Shown one piece after another: positions 48,906-57,548 of a stretch of DNA of 64,000 bases (position 1 is its first letter; each line of letters opens with the position of its first letter). The notes under the pieces were generated by a model, which was not told where the DNA came from, ran no database searches, and saw only the letters and a list, made by a program, of their open reading frames with translations. The DNA comes from Sinomonas sp. R1AF57. Lineage in GTDB: Bacteria > Actinomycetota > Actinomycetes > Actinomycetales > Micrococcaceae. Position numbers and translations under genes: made by a program. The DNA lies in assembly GCF_002224485.1 (NCBI RefSeq), contig NZ_CP022463.1, positions 876,782 to 940,781 on the forward strand, written 5' to 3'.

Positions 48906-50267
48906 ATGATTCAGCGCCTTCAGGCTACGCCCCGGGCGGCGAAACTCGCCGCGCTCGGTGTCGGCGTCGCCCTTCTCGCCACCGCATGCGGTGGAGGCTC
49001 GAGTACGTCCTCTGGCAGCAGCTCCGCCAGCGCGGCGCCGCAGGGCGTTGCGTGTCCCGCGCCCCAGAGCGGAAGCGGCGGCGCGACGGCGGCCGCCACC
49101 GGCGCGTCCGGATCGGTTCCCCCTGCCACGAGCACGACAGACACTCCGCTCAAGCTCGGCTCGCTGCTTCCGACGACCGGGTCCCTCGCGTTCCTCGGGC
49201 CGCCGGAGATCGCCGGCGTCAACCTCGCCGTCAAGCAGGTCAACGACGCAGGCGGTGTGCTCGGGAAGCCGATCGAGGTCATCCACCGGGACTCCGGTGA
49301 CACGAAGACCGACATTGCGACCCAGTCCGTCACGAACCTTCTCGGCCAGAACGTGAGCGCCATCATCGGCGCGGCGTCCTCCGGCGTGTCGAAGACGGTC
49401 ATCAACCAGATCACGGGCGCGGGCGTCGTGCAGTTCTCTCCCGCCAACACCTCGCCCGACTTCACGACCTGGGACGACAAGGGGCTCTACTGGCGCACGG
49501 CTCCCTCGGATGTCCTCCAGGGCCGCGTGCTCGGCAACTACATCGCCAGCTGTGGGGCCCAGACGCTCGGGATGATCGTCCTCAATGACGCCTACGGCAC
49601 GGGCCTGCAGAAGAACATCAAGGACGCGTTCCAGTCTGCCGGCGGCAAGGTCGTGGCCGAAGAGCTGTTCAACGAGGGCGACTCGCAGTTCAGCACCCAG
49701 GTCGACAAGGTCCTCGCGGCCAAGCCGGATGCCATTGCGCTCATCACCTTCGACCAGGCCAAGCAGATTGTCCCGCTGCTGACGGGCAAGGGCGTCAAGC
49801 CGACGTCGATGTTCATGGTGGACGGCAACACCTCCGACTACAGCAAGGACTTCCAGGCCGGCACCCTCAAGGGTGCGCAGGGCACGATCCCGGGCACGTT
49901 CGCGAAGGACGACTTCAAGAAGCAGCTCCTCGCGATCGACCCGTCCCTGAAGGACTACTCCTACGCCGGCGAGTCCTGGGATGCGGTGAACCTCATTGCC
50001 CTCGCGGCCGAGGAGGCCAAGAGCACCAAGGGCGTCGACATCGCCAAGCACCTCAAGGACGTCTCCGAGGGCGGCGAGAAGTGCGGCGACTTCGCGTCCT
50101 GCGTCACCCTCCTGCGCCAGGGCAAGGACATCGACTACGACGGCAAGTCGGGGCCGGTGACCTTCTCCGACGCGGGCGATCCGACCGAGGCCTACATCGG
50201 CATCTACCAGTTCGACGACAAGAACGTCCCCCAGCCGATCAAGGAGGAGTACGGCAAGCTCAGCTGA
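48906..50267 (+). CDS. Branched-chain amino acid ABC transporter substrate-binding lipoprotein
   Basis: A 453-residue Leu/Ile/Val-type binding protein (Peripla_BP_6). The lipobox LATAC puts Cys28 at the mature end, followed by a Ser/Gly linker to ~residue 78. LKLGSLLPTTGSLAFLGPPEIAGVNLAVKQVN is the conserved lobe start, then IIGAASSGVSKTV and the TSPDFTTW region. GGAGGAG lies eight bases before the ATG. Its gene faces the livFGMH-like transporter genes tail to tail across a shared terminator, so it has its own promoter. The substrate could also be an amide or urea. Confidence 0.92.
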   Translation: MIQRLQATPRAAKLAALGVGVALLATACGGGSSTSSGSSSASAAPQGVACPAPQSGSGGATAAATGASGSVPPATSTTDTPLKLGSLLPTTGSLAFLGPPEIAGVNLAVKQVNDAGGVLGKPIEVIHRDSGDTKTDIATQSVTNLLGQNVSAIIGAASSGVSKTVINQITGAGVVQFSPANTSPDFTTWDDKGLYWRTAPSDVLQGRVLGNYIASCGAQTLGMIVLNDAYGTGLQKNIKDAFQSAGGKVVAEELFNEGDSQFSTQVDKVLAAKPDAIALITFDQAKQIVPLLTGKGVKPTSMFMVDGNTSDYSKDFQAGTLKGAQGTIPGTFAKDDFKKQLLAIDPSLKDYSYAGESWDAVNLIALAAEEAKSTKGVDIAKHLKDVSEGGEKCGDFASCVTLLRQGKDIDYDGKSGPVTFSDAGDPTEAYIGIYQFDDKNVPQPIKEEYGKLS

Positions 50268-50290
50268 GCCCGCCTCCTCCGACGCACATG

Positions 50291-50332
50291 ACGGGAGGGC
50301 CCCGGTTCCTTCAGGAACCGGGGCCCTCCCGT
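50291..50332. terminator. 19-bp perfect hairpin between convergent Liv genes
   Basis: Arms 50291-50309 and 50314-50332 are exact complements with a TTCA loop. The hairpin separates the binding-protein gene (+) from livF (-) and can stop both. Confidence 0.85.
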
Positions 50333-50354
50333 GTGGTGTGCGGCAGCGGACGCC

Positions 50355-51140
50355 CTACCTGTCCTCGCCCTCCACGGTGTCGGCAAGGGTGCCCAGATAG
50401 AGCTGGATGACCTTCGGGTCGTTCAGGAGCTCGCGTCCGGTGCCCGTGTAGGCGTCGCGGCCCTGGTCCAGCACGTAGCCCCGATCGCAGATCTGGAGGC
50501 AGCGGCGGGCGTTCTGCTCCACCATGATGACCGAGACGCCCGCACGGTTGATCTCGTGGACGCGGAGGAACGTCTCGTCCTGCTTGACGGGGGACAGGCC
50601 CGCCGAGGGCTCGTCGAGGAGCAGGACGGCCGGCTCCATCATGAGGGCACGCCCCATGGCGACCATCTGGCGCTCGCCGCCGGAGAGGGAGCCCGCCCGC
50701 TGTGCCCGCCGCCGGCCGAGCTCGGGGAACAGCTCCACCACGAAGTCCCAGCGCTCCTTGAAGACCTTGGGCCGCTGGAAGAGGCCCATCTGCATGTTCT
50801 CCTCGATCGTGAGGGACGTGAAGACGTTGTTGGTCTGCGGGACGAATCCGATGCCGCGGCTCACGAGCCGGTTCGCCTTGAGCCCAGTAAGGTCCTGTCC
50901 CCGCACGACGACGGAGCCCGAGTGGACCTTCACGAGGCCGAACATGGCCTTCAGCAGCGTCGACTTCCCGGCGCCGTTGGGTCCGATGATGCCGATGAGC
51001 TCTCCCTTGCGGGCCTCGATGCTGCAGCCATTGAGGATGTTGACGCCCGGGATGTACCCGGCCACGAGGTTCGTGACTGCCACGACGCGCTCGTCCGTCA
51101 CGGTGCCGGCCCCCTGGCTGCTGGTGCTGCTCTCGCTCAC
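50355..51140 (-). CDS. livF: Branched-chain amino acid ABC transporter ATP-binding protein LivF
   Basis: A 261-residue ATPase. It has Walker A GPNGAGKST, the Q-loop region GIGFVPQTNNVFTSLTIEENM, the signature LSGGERQMVAMGRAL and Walker B VLLLDEPSAGLSP. GTG at 51140 follows GGAGGAGGGGAA and overlaps the livG stop by four bases. It is the last gene of the livH-livM-livG-livF operon. The 20-residue N-terminal tail is Ser/Thr-rich. Confidence 0.94.
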   Translation of the reverse strand: MSESSTSSQGAGTVTDERVVAVTNLVAGYIPGVNILNGCSIEARKGELIGIIGPNGAGKSTLLKAMFGLVKVHSGSVVVRGQDLTGLKANRLVSRGIGFVPQTNNVFTSLTIEENMQMGLFQRPKVFKERWDFVVELFPELGRRRAQRAGSLSGGERQMVAMGRALMMEPAVLLLDEPSAGLSPVKQDETFLRVHEINRAGVSVIMVEQNARRCLQICDRGYVLDQGRDAYTGTGRELLNDPKVIQLYLGTLADTVEGEDR

Positions 51141-52210
51141 TTCCCCTCCTCCTTCCCGGTGTCGGCGCCGCGCTCGGGCTTCGGAGCGTCCACCCTGAGC
51201 GTCTCGGCCTCCCCGAGGACGCTCTCGGGTGCGATGATGCCGGCGTCCTGGGTCCCCACGATCGACTCCTCGTCCTGCGCGAGCTCCTGCTCGAGGGCCT
51301 CGACGCCGCCGCTCGTGCCCAGGTCCACGTCATGGTGCGCGCCGAGATACGCGTCGATGACGGCCTGGTCCTTCATGACCTCGGCGGGTGGGCCCTCGGC
51401 CACGATCTTGCCCTCGGCCATGACCACCACCCAGTCCGCGATGTGGCGGACCATGTGCATGTCGTGCTCGACGAAGAGCACCGTCATGCCCTCGGCTTTG
51501 AGGTTCTTGATGTGGTCGAGGAGGCTCTGGGTCAGTGCCGGGTTGACGCCGGCCATGGGCTCGTCGAGCATGACGAGCTTCGGGTTGACCATGAGGGAGC
51601 GGGCCATCTCGAGGAGCTTGCGCTGGCCCCCCGAGAGCGATGCCGCGTAGTCGTCCCGCTTCGTGTCCAGCTTGAACTTGGTCAGGAGCGACTCGGCCTG
51701 GGAGGTGATCTCCTTCTCGCGCCTGCCCCAGATGCCTTGGAAGAGCGCGTTCCGGAGCCGCTCCCCGGGCTGCGCGGAGGCGCCGAGGCGCATGTTCTCC
51801 ATCACGGTGAGCTTGCCCATGACCTTCGTCAGCTGGAACGTGCGGACCATGCCCATCCGCGCGACCTTGTAGGAGGAGACGCCCGCGAGGTCCCTGCCCT
51901 CGAACTGCCACTTGCCCGAATTGGGCGTGTCGAAGCCGGTGAGCAGGTTGAACAGCGTCGTCTTGCCCGCACCGTTGGGGCCGATGAGCGCGGTGATCTT
52001 GTGCCGGGGGATTTCGAGGTGCTCGACGTCGACCGCGTTGATGCCGCCGAAGCTCCGGCTGACATTGTCTGCGATGACGATCGGGTCCCTCTTCCGGCAG
52101 CCGGGCCCGGGCTCGCCCTCGGCGATGGGCCTGGAGTCGGTCATGTACTCGTTGCCGGACAGGCCCGGCTCGCGGGCCGGGCCCTGGGGTGAGGATGCAG
52201 CATGGCTCAT
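51137..52210 (-). CDS. livG: Branched-chain amino acid ABC transporter ATP-binding protein LivG
   Basis: A 357-residue ATPase. It has Walker A GPNGAGKTT, RTFQLTKVMGKLTVMENM, signature LSGGQRKLLEMARSL and Walker B LVMLDEPMAGVNP. The usual LivG is ~255 residues; here about 45 extra residues precede the domain, and an acidic ~65-residue tail follows it. The ATG at 52210 overlaps the livM stop as ATGA. An internal ATG (MTDSRP, ~34 residues in) is an alternative start. Confidence 0.92.
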   Translation of the reverse strand: MSHAASSPQGPAREPGLSGNEYMTDSRPIAEGEPGPGCRKRDPIVIADNVSRSFGGINAVDVEHLEIPRHKITALIGPNGAGKTTLFNLLTGFDTPNSGKWQFEGRDLAGVSSYKVARMGMVRTFQLTKVMGKLTVMENMRLGASAQPGERLRNALFQGIWGRREKEITSQAESLLTKFKLDTKRDDYAASLSGGQRKLLEMARSLMVNPKLVMLDEPMAGVNPALTQSLLDHIKNLKAEGMTVLFVEHDMHMVRHIADWVVVMAEGKIVAEGPPAEVMKDQAVIDAYLGAHHDVDLGTSGGVEALEQELAQDEESIVGTQDAGIIAPESVLGEAETLRVDAPKPERGADTGKEEGK

Positions 52211-53175
52211 GTGAATGCCAGTTCCTTCTTGTTGCCGAACACGCCCTGCGGCCGGAAGATCATGAGCAGCATCAGCGCCACCCCGACAAGGATGTAGCGG
52301 AGCTGCCCAGCCTGCGTGGTCGTGAGCCAGGTGATGGCCCCGGACTCGATGAGGCCGTAGAGGACGCCCTGCGTGAGGGAGAGGACCACCCAGAAGATCA
52401 TCGCGCCCACCACCGGGCCGAGCACCGTGGACATGCCCCCGAGGAGGAGGCACGTCCACAGGAAGAACGTCAGCTCCGTCCCGTAGTTCGAGGGCTGGAC
52501 GACGTCACGGGGGAGGGTGAAGACCATGCCTGCGAGTGCTCCGAGGATGCCCCCGATGATCAGAGCCTGCATCTTGTAGGCGTAGACGTTCTTCCCGAGC
52601 GAGCGGACGGCCATCTCGTCCTCGCGGATGCCCTTGAGGACGCGGCCCCACGGACTGCGCATGAGCAGCCAGACGAGCACGCCCGCGATGATCACGATGC
52701 CCCAGCCGAAGAACCGGTAGAAGAAGTCCGGGCTGCTGTAGCCGAAGTAGTTCCCTTCGGGGAACGGGTTCAGCCGGAGGAAGTCCTGCCGGAAGGCTGC
52801 CAGGCCGTTCGCCGAGCCAGTCACCGAGGTGAGGCTGTTGGTGGTCACGACGTAGCGGACGATCTCGGCCGCGGCGATCGTGACGATGGCGAGGTAGTCG
52901 GCCCGGAGCCGCAGCGTCGGGACGCCGAGGAGGAGTGCGAAGACCACCGACGCGACGACGGCGATGAGGAGGCCGACCCAGAAGGGGGTGCCCAGATGGA
53001 TGGCCGACATGGCGAACCCGTAGGCTCCGACCGCCATGAAGCCGGCCTGGCCGAAGTTGAGCAGACCGGAGTAGCCGAAGTGCACGGCGAGGCCGAGCGC
53101 CGCGAGCGCGTAGGCCGCCGTCGTGGGGCTGACGAGCTCGCCGAGCGCGTTGGTGAGAATGAATCCGAAGTCCAT
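52207..53175 (-). CDS. livM: Branched-chain amino acid ABC transporter permease LivM
   Basis: A 322-residue permease with about eight membrane helices. LAVHFGYSGLLNFGQAGFMAVGAY and PWGRVLKGIREDEMAVRSLGKN (the ATPase-contact loop) are family signatures. The start ATG at 53175 has GGGAGAG upstream and is 13 bp after the livH stop. It forms a heterodimer with LivH. Confidence 0.94.
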   Translation of the reverse strand: MDFGFILTNALGELVSPTTAAYALAALGLAVHFGYSGLLNFGQAGFMAVGAYGFAMSAIHLGTPFWVGLLIAVVASVVFALLLGVPTLRLRADYLAIVTIAAAEIVRYVVTTNSLTSVTGSANGLAAFRQDFLRLNPFPEGNYFGYSSPDFFYRFFGWGIVIIAGVLVWLLMRSPWGRVLKGIREDEMAVRSLGKNVYAYKMQALIIGGILGALAGMVFTLPRDVVQPSNYGTELTFFLWTCLLLGGMSTVLGPVVGAMIFWVVLSLTQGVLYGLIESGAITWLTTTQAGQLRYILVGVALMLLMIFRPQGVFGNKKELAFT

Positions 53176-53188
53176 GAGGGTCTCTCCC

Positions 53189-54520
53189 TTAGCCCACTCG
53201 CTCGCGGCGGCCCAGGATGCCCTGTGGCCGGAACAGGAGGACGGCGATCATGATCGCCAGGGCTCCCACGTACTTGAGGTCGCTCGAGACACCGAAGACG
53301 GTCGTCAGCTCGACGAAGACGCCGACCACGACCGATCCGACGAGGGCGCCGAAGACTGTCCCGAGGCCGCCGAGGGTCACCCCGGCGAAGATCATCAGCA
53401 GGATCTGCTGGCCCATGTCGAAGGTGACCCCGGGCCGGTAGTAGGCCCAGAGGATGCCGCCGAGGCCGGCGAGGAGGCCGCCCGTGACCCACACGATCCG
53501 GATCACCCGGTCCACGTCGATGCCGGAGGCGGCGGCGAGCGCGGGGTTGTCGGCGACCGCGCGGGTCGCCTTGCCCAGCCGGGTCCTCAGCAGCACGAGG
53601 CCCACGGCTGCGATCACCACGGCGGAGATGAGCAGGGACCACAGGTTGTTCGGCGAGATCGAGACGGGGCCGAGCTGGATGTCCGGGCTCTGCGCGTAGG
53701 GGAGCTGCTGGGTGGCACCGCCGAAGAAGAAGAGGATGACGTACCGGACCGCGAGGGCGAGGCCGATGCTCACGATCATCATCGGAACGAGGCCGGTGCC
53801 CCTGCGCCTCAGGGGCCTCCAGAGTGCGGCGTCCTGCACCCAGCCGAACGCCGCGCTCGCCACGAGGGCGAGGAGCACCGCGAGCCAGAACGGCAGTCCC
53901 GCCGCCGCCAGCCCGAACACCGTCACGGCGCCGAGCGTGACCATCTCGCCGTGGGCGAAGTTGGTGAGGCCCGTGGTTCCGAAGATGAGCGACAGGCCGA
54001 CCGCCGAGAGTGCGAGCAGCAGGCCGAAGCTCAAGCCCGCGACCAGCCGGTTGATGATCTCCTGGCCCAGGTTGGCCTGGGCGACCTGGATGCCTTTGCC
54101 GAAGGCGAAGATCGCGCTGACGTTGGAGGTCTGATTGAACGTGACGTTGCGCGGGTTCTCCTGCCCGTCCGCGAGCTTGACCCCCTCGGGGAGCGTCGAG
54201 GTGTTGACCTCGACCTGATACGTGCCCTGACTCGGCACGCCGACCGACCAGGCGCCGTTGGCTCCCGAGCGGGTGCTGCCCTCGAAGCCGTTGCCCTTCA
54301 CCTTGATCTCGACATTCTGCAGCGGCTGGCCCTCATTCCTCAGGAAGCCGCTGATCGTATTCTGGTACACCGTCTGCGAGGGGTTGGGCGACGGGCTCGG
54401 CGAGCTGGTCGCCTCGGCCGCGGGCGCCAAGGCCAGCAGCACGGCGAGGACGGCGCCGATCAGGGCACCTGCGACCGCCAGCACCCTGGGCGGGTGGGCG
54501 GCCTGGGCTGCGCTTTTCAC
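53189..54520 (-). CDS. livH: LivH-type permease with extra extracellular N-terminal domain
   Basis: 443 residues. The C-terminal ~295 residues are a normal LivH permease (LSAVGLSLIFGTTGLTNFAHGEMVTLGA; LGKATRAVADNPALAAASGI). In front stands a signal-like helix (residues ~10-35), a Ser/Pro linker and a ~85-residue beta-rich domain (TISGFLRNEGQPLQNVEIKV..., YQVEVNTSTLPEGV), like a carboxypeptidase regulatory or SdrD-B-type fold. This puts a small extracellular domain on the transporter. I chose GTG at 54520 because GGAGG sits eight bases upstream; starts at 54601-54595 lack one. Confidence 0.9.
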   Translation of the reverse strand: MKSAAQAAHPPRVLAVAGALIGAVLAVLLALAPAAEATSSPSPSPNPSQTVYQNTISGFLRNEGQPLQNVEIKVKGNGFEGSTRSGANGAWSVGVPSQGTYQVEVNTSTLPEGVKLADGQENPRNVTFNQTSNVSAIFAFGKGIQVAQANLGQEIINRLVAGLSFGLLLALSAVGLSLIFGTTGLTNFAHGEMVTLGAVTVFGLAAAGLPFWLAVLLALVASAAFGWVQDAALWRPLRRRGTGLVPMMIVSIGLALAVRYVILFFFGGATQQLPYAQSPDIQLGPVSISPNNLWSLLISAVVIAAVGLVLLRTRLGKATRAVADNPALAAASGIDVDRVIRIVWVTGGLLAGLGGILWAYYRPGVTFDMGQQILLMIFAGVTLGGLGTVFGALVGSVVVGVFVELTTVFGVSSDLKYVGALAIMIAVLLFRPQGILGRRERVG

Positions 54521-54858
54521 GTAGGGGGCCTCCGTAGGTCCGGGCGCCGGCCAGCCTGTGGGCAAGGCCGGGCAGTGGGTCCGGCGGGCGTGCATCATCA
54601 CGACGAGCTGTGACGTTGATCACCCGTTGGAACGCCATCGTACCTGTGCGCCATGGCCCCGAAGCCGGGTCGGCAGCCCGCCGAACGTCGCGATCCGGTA
54701 ACAACTGTGAAGAGACGCGTCAGCGGCCCGAGTCTCCAGCTTCACGATGGCTGCACCGTCGTTGCCGGACATGACGAAAGCCCCCGGACGACGCAGGCCC
54801 CCGAACCGTGTGGTCCGAGGGCCTTCTGGAGCGGCGGCGGCAGATCCGCCGTCGCGCG
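54521..54858. other. 338-bp intergenic region: livH promoter side and Bax-inhibitor gene 3' end
   Basis: No gene is seen here. It holds a -10-like TACGAT on the minus strand (54642-54637), without a convincing -35, likely for the livHMGF operon, and the hairpin at 54796-54823. The rest shows no recognisable signal. Confidence 0.6.
54796..54823 (-). terminator. Hairpin after the Bax-inhibitor family gene
   Basis: Arms 54796-54807 and 54812-54823 pair over 12 bp with two G-T pairs and a GTGT loop, 35 bp past the gene's stop on the minus strand. Confidence 0.6.
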
Positions 54859-55791
54859 TCAGTCGTTGCTGTTGAAGATCGCGAGCAGGCGGAGGATCTC
54901 CGTGTAGAGCCAGACGAGCGTCACCGTGAGGCCGAACGCCGCGGTCCAGGCGAAGCGCCGCGGAGCCCCTGCGCGCACACCCTGCTCGATGCTGTTGAAG
55001 TCCAGGATCAGGGAGATCGCGGCGAGGACGACGGCGATGAGTCCGACGATCACGCCGAGGGGGATGCCCATGATCGTCATGCCCCGGAGGCCCCACGGGC
55101 TCGAGACGACCCCGAACATCACGAGCCCGAGGTTGATGAGGCTGAAAGCCAGGTAGCCGACGATCGCGATGAGGAAGAACCTCATGAGGCCCGGAGTCGC
55201 GCGCACCTTGCCGCTCTTGTAGAGGGCGAGGGTGACGCCCGCGACCGCGACGGTGCCCAGGACGGCCTGGAAGCCCACGCCGGGGGCAATGCCGTCGATC
55301 ACGCGGGTGATCCCCCCCAGGAACAGCCCCTCGAGGGCCGCGTAGGCGAGGATCAGGCCAGCGACGGGTTCGCGCTTGAACGAGTTGACGAGGGCGAGGA
55401 CGAAGCCGCCGATGGCGCCCAGGACCATGAGGCCCATCGCCGCGCCGGCGGGGACGAACAGCGTGACGGCTGCGCCGACGACGACGAAGCCGAGGCACGC
55501 GAGCGTCTTCATGATGACGTCGTCGTAGGTCATGCGGCCCGTCTCGACCGGACCGGCCGACGGCGCCTTGTACATCTGGTCGAGCTGCTCCGGGCTCATC
55601 TGGCCGTACGGAGCCTGCTGGCCGTATGGAGCCTGCTGGCCGTAGGGCTGACCGTACGGGTTCTGCTGCCCATACGGAGCCTGCTGGCCGTAGGGCTGCT
55701 GCCCGTGGGGTGCGTGCGGGACAGGCGGTGCGGTCGTGACGGCGCTTCTGAAGTTCTTCCCCCGGAAGACCGGGTTCCCCCCGAATGCCAT
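54859..55791 (-). CDS. Bax inhibitor-1/YccA-family membrane protein with YGQQ repeats
   Basis: A 310-residue protein. Residues ~30-65 are low-complexity repeats of PYGQQAPYGQQ type. Seven membrane helices of the BI-1-like YccA/TMBIM family then follow (from ~95), with the conserved FFLIAIVGYLAFSLINL and the final DFNSIEQGVRAGAPRRFAWTAAFGLTVTLVWLYTEILRLL. The YccA group is tied to FtsH regulation in E. coli and TMBIM proteins to Ca2+ leak; the role here is unknown. The ATG at 55791 follows AAGGAG by eight bases. Confidence 0.9.
   Translation of the reverse strand: MAFGGNPVFRGKNFRSAVTTAPPVPHAPHGQQPYGQQAPYGQQNPYGQPYGQQAPYGQQAPYGQMSPEQLDQMYKAPSAGPVETGRMTYDDVIMKTLACLGFVVVGAAVTLFVPAGAAMGLMVLGAIGGFVLALVNSFKREPVAGLILAYAALEGLFLGGITRVIDGIAPGVGFQAVLGTVAVAGVTLALYKSGKVRATPGLMRFFLIAIVGYLAFSLINLGLVMFGVVSSPWGLRGMTIMGIPLGVIVGLIAVVLAAISLILDFNSIEQGVRAGAPRRFAWTAAFGLTVTLVWLYTEILRLLAIFNSND
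55600..55707 (-). repeat. YGQQ-coding tandem repeats in the Bax-inhibitor family gene
   Basis: About seven copies of a 15- to 18-base unit encode PYGQQ(A/N). Synonymous changes between copies (TAC/TAT, CCG/CCA-type variation) show they have been held for the peptide, not as exact DNA copies. Confidence 0.75.
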
Positions 55792-55964
55792 GTGTCGGCT
55801 CCTTGTCGACGGCCCGCTGCGGTGGCGGGCGATGGTGGTCGGCTGGTGTGGTGCCAGTCGATTGTCCCGGTCCGCGGCTTCAGTAGTCCGCGTGAGGACG
55901 CTGTCCGTTCCACGAACGGCGCCGGGAAAGAGTTCCCCGGACGTCGCTCGCCTAGAATGATGCG

Positions 55965-56339
55965 GTGCCACACCGAGACCCCGACGCCGCCGCCGCGACC
56001 GCCCCCAAACCTCCTGCAGCCCCGAGCCGGCTCCCGCTGCGCATGCTCCACGACAGGGTCCTGGTCGCGCTCGACAAGGACGCGAGCGAGCGTCGCTCGG
56101 CTTCCGGCATCGTCATCCCGGCGACCGCCATGCTGGGGAAGCGCCTCGCATGGGCCGAGGTCGTGGCCGCGGGACCGACGGTGCGCCAGGTCGCCGTCGG
56201 CGACCGTGTTCTCTTCGACCCCGAGGACCGGGCCGAAGTCGAGGTCTCGGCCCACGACTACATCCTCCTGCGCGAGCGCGACCTCCACGCCGTCGCCGAG
56301 CGCGACGAGCCCGCGAGCGACGTGGGCCTCTACCTCTGA
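55965..56339 (+). CDS. GroES-like co-chaperonin (stand-alone)
   Basis: A 124-residue protein with the cpn10 fold: PLRMLHDRVLVALDKD at the N-terminus, the mobile-loop-like SASGIVIPATAMLGK, GDRVLFDPEDRAEVEVSAHDYILLRERDLHAV. No groEL is adjacent, so this is probably a second GroES-like protein besides the groESL copy expected elsewhere. GTG at 55965 is preceded by TAGAAT (55953-55958) with a six-base gap: a leaderless candidate. The first ~22 residues are Ala/Pro-rich and extra. Confidence 0.88.
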   Translation: MPHRDPDAAAATAPKPPAAPSRLPLRMLHDRVLVALDKDASERRSASGIVIPATAMLGKRLAWAEVVAAGPTVRQVAVGDRVLFDPEDRAEVEVSAHDYILLRERDLHAVAERDEPASDVGLYL

Positions 56340-56381
56340 GGCTTCCGCTGCTGGTTCCGAGGCTCCTGCCTACCTCCAGCG

Positions 56382-57548
56382 CTACAGGAGCCGGCGCGCC
56401 CCGTCTGCGGGCGAGACGCTGAAGACCTCGGGCTCGCGGTAGCCAGCCCGGGCGAAGGCCGCGGCGACGTCGTCACGGACGGCGCGTTCCGCCGTCGTCG
56501 GCACGAGGGCGATCGCCGAGCCGCCGAACCCGCCCCCGGTCATGCGGGCGCCCACGGCGCCGCTCGCCCGGGCGGTCTCGACGGCGAGATCGAGCTCGGG
56601 GCACGAGATCTCGAAGTCGTCCCGCATCGATGCGTGGCTCTCGTCGAGGAGGGGGCCGATCGCGGCCGGTCCCTCCGAGCGAAGCACCTCGACGGTGCGG
56701 AGCACGCGCTCGTCCTCGGTGACGACGTGGCGCACGCGCCGGAACGTCACCTCGTCGAGCAGGCCCCGCGCCTCCGCCAGGTCAGCCGAGGCGACGTCGC
56801 GGAGCGCGTCCACCCCGAGCACCTCCGCCCCGAGCTCGCACGCCGCCCGCCTGTTCGCATAGCCGCCGTCGGCGTGCGAGTGCGCGACCTTCGTGTCGAC
56901 GACGAGCACGGTCAGCCCTGTGGCGGGGGCGTCGAATGGGATGAGTTCGGCGTGCTGGTTCCGGCAGTCGAGGAACACCGCGTGGCCAGCGGTGCCGCGC
57001 AGGGACGCCGACTGGTCCATGATGCCCGTGGGTGCACCCACGAAGTCGTTCTCGGCCCGCCGCGTGAGCAGCACGAGCTCTTCCGTGGAGAGCTGGGCGC
57101 CGCTGAGCTCGGAGAGTGCGATGGCGACGGCGCACTCGATCGCGTGTGACGACGACAGCCCTGACCCCAGCGGCACGTTCGAGTCGAGCACGAGGTCGAA
57201 GCCGGGGACCTCGACACCGCGCTGCCGCAGCGCCCACACGACGCCGGCCGGGTAGACCGTCCAGCCGCGCGCAGCCTCGCGGGTGATCCCGTCGGGGCCG
57301 AGGTCGACGACGCCCTCCCGCCCGTAGGTCGAGGCCAGCCGGATGCGCCGGTCGGGACGGGCGCGGACGGCGACGCGGGCGGAGCGGTCGATGGCGAAGG
57401 GAAGCACGAACCCCTCGTTGTAGTCCGTGTGTTCGCCGATGAGGTTCACGCGTCCGGGGGCCTGCCACACGCCGTCGGGCATGTCGCCATAGGCTCCCGC
57501 GAAGGCCTCGAGGACGGGGCCGGCCTGGTCGGGGATCGGGGAGCTCAC
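56382..57548 (-). CDS. galK: Galactokinase
   Basis: A 388-residue GHMP kinase phosphorylating galactose at C1. The galactose signature GRVNLIGEHTDYNEGFVLPFAID, the ATP loop PLGSGLSSSHAIECA and GARMTGGGFGGSAIAL are all present. GTG at 57548 overlaps the galT stop as GTGA. It is the last gene of deoR-galT-galK and converges with the GroES-like gene 42 bp away. Inverted GGCTCCTG arms near 56361-56392 may help end both. Confidence 0.96.
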   Translation of the reverse strand: MSSPIPDQAGPVLEAFAGAYGDMPDGVWQAPGRVNLIGEHTDYNEGFVLPFAIDRSARVAVRARPDRRIRLASTYGREGVVDLGPDGITREAARGWTVYPAGVVWALRQRGVEVPGFDLVLDSNVPLGSGLSSSHAIECAVAIALSELSGAQLSTEELVLLTRRAENDFVGAPTGIMDQSASLRGTAGHAVFLDCRNQHAELIPFDAPATGLTVLVVDTKVAHSHADGGYANRRAACELGAEVLGVDALRDVASADLAEARGLLDEVTFRRVRHVVTEDERVLRTVEVLRSEGPAAIGPLLDESHASMRDDFEISCPELDLAVETARASGAVGARMTGGGFGGSAIALVPTTAERAVRDDVAAAFARAGYREPEVFSVSPADGARRLL

